Positions 11,398 through 16,597 of a DNA stretch of 16,597 bases are shown in pieces. Made by a program: the position numbers and the translations under genes. Below the pieces are notes generated by a model. It was given only the letters and a program-made list of their open reading frames with translations. It was not told where the DNA came from and did not search any database. The DNA is from Candidatus Rifleibacteriota bacterium (GTDB lineage: Bacteria; Riflebacteria; Ozemobacteria; Ozemobacterales; Ozemobacteraceae). The stretch is taken from positions 1 through 16,597 of the forward strand of contig JAKJFO010000048.1 of assembly GCA_022704885.1 (NCBI GenBank), read 5' to 3'. The number at the start of each line of letters is the position of its first letter. Position 1 is the stretch's first letter.

Positions 11398-14238
11398 ATG
11401 AAATCTTTCCGGGGCAAACTGCTGGTTCTTTTTATTTTTGCAATTCTGCCAGCAGTTTCGCTTTATCTGGTAGCGTATCGACTGCTCGAACAGCGACGTC
11501 AGGCAAAATTTACCGAAACCAGAACCGGATTGCGGCAGAAACTCATTCAGATTGCCGACGCCGGTTCTCCGGGTGGTTTTTATTTTCGCCTGGTTGAAAG
11601 CCTGCTGAATCAGGTGAGAGAAAATGCTGTGTCACCCGCTGACAGGTCGCGGATGATTGCCAAAGCGCAGTCTTTCTGCGGTCAGGATCTTGCCGTCTAT
11701 CTGTTCGATGAAGCTGGAAAGATTCAGAGTCTGCCAGGGTATGCTGCGCCGAACCGCTTTGTTGTCAACAAACTATGGGATATTCTTGCCACAACCCCGG
11801 CCTATCAAAAGGGCGACGAACAGCGGCAGCTTAAGCGCCTGCAGATATTACTCGGAGCCGAAGCCAGCGCCGGAGTGATCAAAAATCATGAAGGGCAGCT
11901 GCTCAGTCTCAAAAAAAAGCGCGCGAACGGTTACCTCTACTGGAAAAAGTGGTCACCCGACAGTTTTGCCGGTGCTCTGATCATTGTTTTTCCAGTGTAC
12001 AAGACGCATCAAATTCTTGACCGACTGTTCAGGAAGCATACGAATGATGATTTGCAACTGGCTTTCTGGAGCCACGATCATGAGTATCCACTTTTCACGC
12101 GGGGAACGCTGCATAATCACAACTATCTGCGCGGAAAAATAGAGCAAAGCTCAGCAGAATACCTGCTGGAGGCCGGCAGAATGTGGCTGGCGGTCAATAC
12201 CAATCACGGCGTTTTTCTCGGTTCGGTGGCTGAGCCGGGTTTGAGTGATTACGGCCAGATCGGCATGGTCAACCTTTTATTCGCTATTTTTCTGGCGCTG
12301 CTGATGGTCTTGTTGCTCAGTCGATCTTTCGATCTTAGCAGAATCTATCTTCGTACAGGCAGCAAGCTGATGGCGCTGCTGCTCATCGCTATTGTCATTC
12401 CGACCGCCGGACTTCTGATGACCGGAGTGATTGCTGTTTCGACCCACGAAAAAGTTTTGTGGTCGCGGCTTGAAAAAGAAAAGGTCACCCGGCTTTCTGC
12501 CATAGAAGACGACTTTGCCGAAGAAGAGCGCAGCTTTGGCCGGCGCTGCAATGCTTTGCGGCAGCTGGTGCGGGAAAATTATTCAGCTACCGGATATGAA
12601 AAGGCGGCCCAGTCAATGATCGAGTCGGGGCAGGCGATTCGGCTGCAGTTGATTGGGCTCGATGGTGAGACGCTCAGCCTGTTTAACAGTGGCAGCTGGT
12701 TCGAAGGTCTCGAGAAATCTGTCGATGCCTATGGGCGTTATCTCATTGCGAAGCGGCTGTCGCAGCGGAGTCGTGCTGAACAGATCGCGATAAAGCGAAA
12801 GCCTGATCCGGTTTTGAATGACGTTTTTGCCAGCCCGGATTTTGGTTTTGGTCAGATAACCGAGGCGCCGGGCAAAGTTCACAACACCCGGTTTGGCATG
12901 AACGAGCTGATGTGGTACTGGCACTATATTGATATTCCTGGGCATCCGGTCGCGATCATTCACATATTTCATGCGCGAAATCTTGCGCGCAGGAGCTTCC
13001 TCAGGCGAGTTGTCAAAGAATACAGCAGCCCGCATGAGGCTATTGCTGTTTTTGATTCAGCCAGACAAAGCTGGTTCAAAAGCAGTATGGAAGCCGAAGC
13101 AGGCGCTGCTGCTGATGCGCTGATGCGTGCGGCGATTCTGACCGATACGCCTGAGCAGCGTCGAATCGAGTCGGCCGGCCGCAACTGGCTGGCTCTGGCG
13201 TATCCAGGGCGTGTGCTGGAGCCATACAGCCTGCTGGTAATGACTGACGAGCGGGTGGTGCGCGAGCGTATCGACCTGCTGTATCGCCTGCTGGCGCTGG
13301 CTATTGTCGTGATTTTCGCGGTGGCTCTGCTGATTGCGAGGGTTCTGACCGATACTTTCCTCGGGCCGGTAACCGAGCTCGATCGCGGCATGATGTTGGT
13401 ACAGCAGCGAAATCCGGAAGCCAGGGTCGTCATCGATTCCGGTGATGAATTTGGTGCGCTTGGCGAGGCTTTCAACCGCATGGTCGATGAACTTAACGAG
13501 ATGCAGCTTGCAAGAGAGGTTCAGGAGGCTTTGTTTCCTCAGCAAAAGCTCGAAATTCCGGGCTTCGACACTGCCATTTTCAATATGCCGGCAACCGATC
13601 TCGGCGGTGATTACTGCGACTATGTCAAGCTCGAGGCCAGTCGCTATCTCTTTTTAATAGGTGATGTCAGCGGGCATGGCACTTCGGCGGCGTTGTGCAT
13701 GGCCATGGCGAAAGCGGCCGTGTTCAAGGCGTGCCGCGATGGTTTAGATTTTATCGATCTGCCGGCAAAGATATCTTCGCTGCTGTTAAGAACTTTGAGT
13801 CGCAAAAAGATGATGACAATGTTGTTCATGCTGCTCGATACCAATGACTGCAGCCTTCATCTGATCAATGCCGGGCACAACTGGCCGGTTATTATCAGAC
13901 GCGACGGCAGTACCGAAGAGATCTCGCTGACTGGCATGCCTCTTGGTGTGCGTGAAAGCAAAAGAAAGCCCGAACATCGGCTGCTTAGCCTGGAGCCTGG
14001 TGACATGCTGTTTTCTTATACCGATGCGCTGATCGAGGTGCAAGCCCCTGATGGCAGAGTTTATGGCCACGAAGCGCTCTACGTTGAGCTGGCAAAGCTT
14101 GCCGGAGCATCGCCGGCCGAAACTCTGGCACATATGAAATCAGTCTGGAGCAGTTTTCTTGGCGGCGGAGTTCAACAGGACGATCTTACTATGCTGGTCA
14201 TCAAGAATCTGACGAAGGAGCCCGCCAATGCTGCATGA
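11398..14238 (+). CDS. Membrane-bound PP2C/SpoIIE-family serine phosphatase with two sensor regions and HAMP
   Basis: This 946-residue signalling protein resembles RsbU/SpoIIE-type phosphatases, which dephosphorylate an antagonist of an anti-sigma factor or similar partner. Predicted membrane helices are at 7-29, 288-308, 322-345 and 629-650. They leave two large extracytoplasmic regions (30-287 and 346-628) with only about 13 residues of cytoplasmic loop between. A HAMP linker covers about 650-703 (GPVTELDRG...DEFGALGEAFNRM). The phosphatase domain runs 705-935. Metal-site motifs are intact: LGGDYCDY (735-742), IGDVSGHG with Asp756, YTDAL with Asp876 and QQDDLTML with Asp928 and Asp929. The two TM-plus-sensor halves look alike (KLLVLFIFAILPAVSL against KLMALLLIAIVIPTAGL), suggesting internal duplication. 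The ribosome site is weak (GGA at 11389). The next phosphatase gene overlaps its end by 11 nt. Confidence 0.9.
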   Translation: MKSFRGKLLVLFIFAILPAVSLYLVAYRLLEQRRQAKFTETRTGLRQKLIQIADAGSPGGFYFRLVESLLNQVRENAVSPADRSRMIAKAQSFCGQDLAVYLFDEAGKIQSLPGYAAPNRFVVNKLWDILATTPAYQKGDEQRQLKRLQILLGAEASAGVIKNHEGQLLSLKKKRANGYLYWKKWSPDSFAGALIIVFPVYKTHQILDRLFRKHTNDDLQLAFWSHDHEYPLFTRGTLHNHNYLRGKIEQSSAEYLLEAGRMWLAVNTNHGVFLGSVAEPGLSDYGQIGMVNLLFAIFLALLMVLLLSRSFDLSRIYLRTGSKLMALLLIAIVIPTAGLLMTGVIAVSTHEKVLWSRLEKEKVTRLSAIEDDFAEEERSFGRRCNALRQLVRENYSATGYEKAAQSMIESGQAIRLQLIGLDGETLSLFNSGSWFEGLEKSVDAYGRYLIAKRLSQRSRAEQIAIKRKPDPVLNDVFASPDFGFGQITEAPGKVHNTRFGMNELMWYWHYIDIPGHPVAIIHIFHARNLARRSFLRRVVKEYSSPHEAIAVFDSARQSWFKSSMEAEAGAAADALMRAAILTDTPEQRRIESAGRNWLALAYPGRVLEPYSLLVMTDERVVRERIDLLYRLLALAIVVIFAVALLIARVLTDTFLGPVTELDRGMMLVQQRNPEARVVIDSGDEFGALGEAFNRMVDELNEMQLAREVQEALFPQQKLEIPGFDTAIFNMPATDLGGDYCDYVKLEASRYLFLIGDVSGHGTSAALCMAMAKAAVFKACRDGLDFIDLPAKISSLLLRTLSRKKMMTMLFMLLDTNDCSLHLINAGHNWPVIIRRDGSTEEISLTGMPLGVRESKRKPEHRLLSLEPGDMLFSYTDALIEVQAPDGRVYGHEALYVELAKLAGASPAETLAHMKSVWSSFLGGGVQQDDLTMLVIKNLTKEPANAA
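14215..14220 (+). promoter_or_regulatory. Ribosome binding site fixing the start of the second phosphatase
   Basis: AAGGAG inside the end of the first phosphatase gene lies 7 nt before ATG 14228. This favours that start over the later ATG at 14264, and it makes the two genes overlap by 11 bases. Confidence 0.75.
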
Positions 14239-16597
14239 GAACCATAGCACCCGGCCACGCAGTATGTTCTCTGCTGCAGCTGCGCTGGTTCTTATCTTTC
14301 TGCTGCCGGTCGCAGCCATCTGGTTACTGGGCAGTGCCGTAATCGAGCAGATGAACGCCAACCAGAGCTCAGATGGTGAACAGGCTCTCGACAGGCAGGC
14401 CGAGTCGATTTGTGAACATCTCGATCCTGAACGCTTTTTCGGGCTGCATTTTGACCGGCTTTATGATGAGCTCTACGCTGATGGCACAACTGTTGACGCG
14501 CAAAGGATCGAACAGCTGGTGGTCGATTTCAGCGCACGTCAGCTTGGCTTTTTCCCTGCCGTTTTTGTGGAAGGCAAACTGGCAACTCCCGAAAAATTGC
14601 TGAGCGAACATGTCGAACCACTCATCGATGCCTGGGAAAATGCACATGGCTATTCAAGTCGACACACTTATGCCTCGGCCAAATACTTGAACACTCTATT
14701 CGGAGCACCCTATTCATCGTCAATGTTGAAATCACATGAGGGGCGAATCATGAAGTTCAGCGGATACCGTGGTGATGGCTACATCTATTATCGCCGCAGC
14801 CCCCAATATCGAGAAGACAGCACCAGCAGTCCTGCTGGCATTTACGTAGTTCTGTGGACAGTGCCGCCGATAGACGATCTCAAGAACTTTCTGCCGGCGG
14901 AGCTGACTGCCGGTGTCAATCTTGGCATACAGACACGCGCAGCGACTGCAGATGAAGGCAGACACCTGCAGATTGTCAAAAAGCGGGTCGGCGACCGATT
15001 TCTTGTGATCACGAAGAAGTTTTCAGGCCTCGATCCTGTGTTTGCACGCACTTTACTCAAAATCTTTCTGCTCGTTATGCTGCTGCTACTGGCAATGCTG
15101 ATTCGCAGCAGCGATCTGCCGACCAGAATGCGCTCGGCTCCGATCAGGCTTAAGCTGGTCGGTCTGATCCTGTATGCTGTTATTCTGCCGTTGTCGGGCC
15201 TGGGATATTTTGGCTGGAAATACATTTCAGAGCGCCGCGAGCTTCTGATTCAGGAGGCCTGGCTGGCGTGTCATGGCAGCATAAATGAATTCGAAAACAA
15301 TTTTGAAAAAGAAAAGGCGCAGATGCTCAACTACTTCAGGTCTTTTAAAGAAATTCCAGAAATGAAGACGAACCCGGCAAGTCTTTTTCAGAAATTTCGC
15401 CAGTTCGATGCCGAAAACCTGATCAACTGGGTCGAAGTGCGCGACATTGACGCAGAGGTGTTGATGACGATTCAGCGGCGTGAGACAGCTCAACAACTCG
15501 GTCTTATCGGCAAAGCAGTCGCACGCATGGGAATCAACAATTTTCTCGGACACCGGCAGACAGGCCAAACAGTGCCTCCCAGGGCTTCTGAAGTGCTGGT
15601 GCAGGAATTTCTCGAAGGGCCATTTGGCGGCTGGGCCAGAATTTTTGAAAGTCCTGATGAGTTGCATGAGGTCTCATTTGGAGGTTTTGAAATTTTCTGG
15701 TACTGGGATGTCTTTGACGATCCTGGTGCCAGAGCGGCTTTTATTGTAGTAGATCAGCACGTGCGCTGGGCAGTCAGGAATTATCTGAATTCCGACCTGA
15801 TGAACCGCGTTTCTTTCGGTGGCGGAGCACTCAGGTTGTTTGCCTGGTCAAATGTCTATTCTCAGCTTTGGCCGCCAGAAGCAGAGTCGCCAGACGAACT
15901 GATGAGGTTCGTTCGCCAGATTCAACGCAGCAACCGGCCGCAGAACAGCCTGATCGACTGGAACGGTGCGAGATGGGTCGCCGCCGGCGCGCCAGGTAAG
16001 AAGCTGGCCGGAACGCTGCTGCTCAGCCTGTATCCTCTCGATGAAGTCGAGCGTGAGATCTCCGGCATCAGGTCTGATCTTGCTTGGGGCGTGCTTTTTG
16101 CTCTGATCCTGGCTCTGCTGGTCGGTTCGATGTTCTCTTATACTATCATCAGACCGGTAGCTAACCTGATGAATGGCGTGCAGGCGCTGCGGCGGCGCGA
16201 TACCGGTCATCGCCTCGAAGTTCTGCAGAACGATGAACTTGGCCGATTGTCGGCAACTTTCAACGCAACCAGTGAAAAGCTTGCTGACATAATATCGGCG
16301 CGTACCATTCAGATGCAGTTGATTCCCGAACAGGCTCCGGCACTGCCCGGATTTAACAGCGATCTTGCTTACATTCCGGCGGCCGATCTCGGTGGTGATT
16401 ACTGTGACTTTCTGGCGCTGCCGGATGGCCGCTGGCTGGTGCTGATCGGCGATGTCACCGGGCATGGTGTCAGTTCGGCGATGGTGACGACCATGATCAA
16501 GGCTGTGGTGACCGATTATGCGGCAAACCCCGAGTTTTCGCGGTCAGAGATGTTTGCCTGCCTCAATGAGTTGCTGTTCAGCCAGTTTAGCCGCAAA
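14228..16597 (+). CDS. Second PP2C/SpoIIE-family membrane phosphatase, 3' end outside window
   Basis: The frame is open from ATG 14228 to the last base, 790 codons without a stop. The layout copies the upstream neighbour: membrane helices near 13-35, 274-295, 307-330 and 618-640, extracytoplasmic regions 36-273 and 331-617, a HAMP linker near 640-693 (RPVANLMNGV...DELGRLSATFN), then the phosphatase domain. Seen motifs are LGGDYCDF (about 719-726) and IGDVTGHG with Asp742; the later catalytic Asp motifs fall beyond the edge. The sensor regions differ strongly in sequence from the first protein, while the phosphatase motifs are nearly identical, so the pair likely senses different cues and shares an output type (inference). 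The gene is translationally linked to its neighbour by the overlap and a strong AAGGAG. Expected full length is about 930 residues. Confidence 0.9.
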   Translation, partial: MLHENHSTRPRSMFSAAAALVLIFLLPVAAIWLLGSAVIEQMNANQSSDGEQALDRQAESICEHLDPERFFGLHFDRLYDELYADGTTVDAQRIEQLVVDFSARQLGFFPAVFVEGKLATPEKLLSEHVEPLIDAWENAHGYSSRHTYASAKYLNTLFGAPYSSSMLKSHEGRIMKFSGYRGDGYIYYRRSPQYREDSTSSPAGIYVVLWTVPPIDDLKNFLPAELTAGVNLGIQTRAATADEGRHLQIVKKRVGDRFLVITKKFSGLDPVFARTLLKIFLLVMLLLLAMLIRSSDLPTRMRSAPIRLKLVGLILYAVILPLSGLGYFGWKYISERRELLIQEAWLACHGSINEFENNFEKEKAQMLNYFRSFKEIPEMKTNPASLFQKFRQFDAENLINWVEVRDIDAEVLMTIQRRETAQQLGLIGKAVARMGINNFLGHRQTGQTVPPRASEVLVQEFLEGPFGGWARIFESPDELHEVSFGGFEIFWYWDVFDDPGARAAFIVVDQHVRWAVRNYLNSDLMNRVSFGGGALRLFAWSNVYSQLWPPEAESPDELMRFVRQIQRSNRPQNSLIDWNGARWVAAGAPGKKLAGTLLLSLYPLDEVEREISGIRSDLAWGVLFALILALLVGSMFSYTIIRPVANLMNGVQALRRRDTGHRLEVLQNDELGRLSATFNATSEKLADIISARTIQMQLIPEQAPALPGFNSDLAYIPAADLGGDYCDFLALPDGRWLVLIGDVTGHGVSSAMVTTMIKAVVTDYAANPEFSRSEMFACLNELLFSQFSRK

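Overview
The window looks like chromosome of an anaerobic, amino-acid-fermenting diderm bacterium. The main clue is a gene run for the methylaspartate (mesaconate) route of glutamate fermentation. Other clues are exported proteins with Sec-type signal peptides, an oxygen-sensitive class I hydratase and a radical SAM enzyme. Base composition by eye is slightly above 50% G+C and fairly even. The lineage cannot be fixed from this sequence. A spirochaete-like or Riflebacteria-like organism would fit the large tandem SpoIIE-type phosphatases and the glutamate cluster, but that is a weak inference. No tRNA, rRNA, CRISPR array, transposase or phage gene was seen.

Layout. (1) 2-4763, plus strand: a tight operon. 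It holds the 3' part of methylaspartate ammonia-lyase, an AtuA/DUF1446 protein, a DUF4387 protein, a P-loop protein with an alanyl-tRNA-synthetase-type SAD domain, and a single-chain class I fumarase-type mesaconase. The lyase makes mesaconate and the hydratase turns it into citramalate. The three proteins between them have no established biochemical role. Glutamate mutase presumably lies upstream, outside the window. (2) 7183-4760, minus strand: a three-gene operon. Two paralogous exported CxxC-rich proteins are followed by a radical SAM/SPASM enzyme. This is the most likely undescribed system here. Its last gene meets the mesaconase gene tail to tail with a 4-base overlap. (3) 7184-7512: an AT-rich divergent intergenic region with a perfect 12-bp inverted repeat, a direct repeat, a small hairpin and an extended -10 promoter. 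(4) 7513-10217, plus: a complete molybdate/tungstate-type ABC importer (binding protein, permease, ATPase). (5) 10342-11286, plus: an exported glycine-zipper protein of unknown function behind a good promoter. (6) 11398 to the window end, plus: two overlapping genes for large membrane-bound PP2C/SpoIIE phosphatases, each with two predicted extracytoplasmic sensor regions, a HAMP linker and a phosphatase domain. The second runs off the right edge.

How the parts relate. Genes in block 1 form one pathway unit. Blocks 2 and 3/4 are divergently transcribed from a shared control region, but no functional link between metal-oxyanion uptake and the radical SAM system is proven. The phosphatases are probably signalling outputs that dephosphorylate an anti-sigma-factor antagonist, but no STAS or anti-sigma gene is visible in the window.
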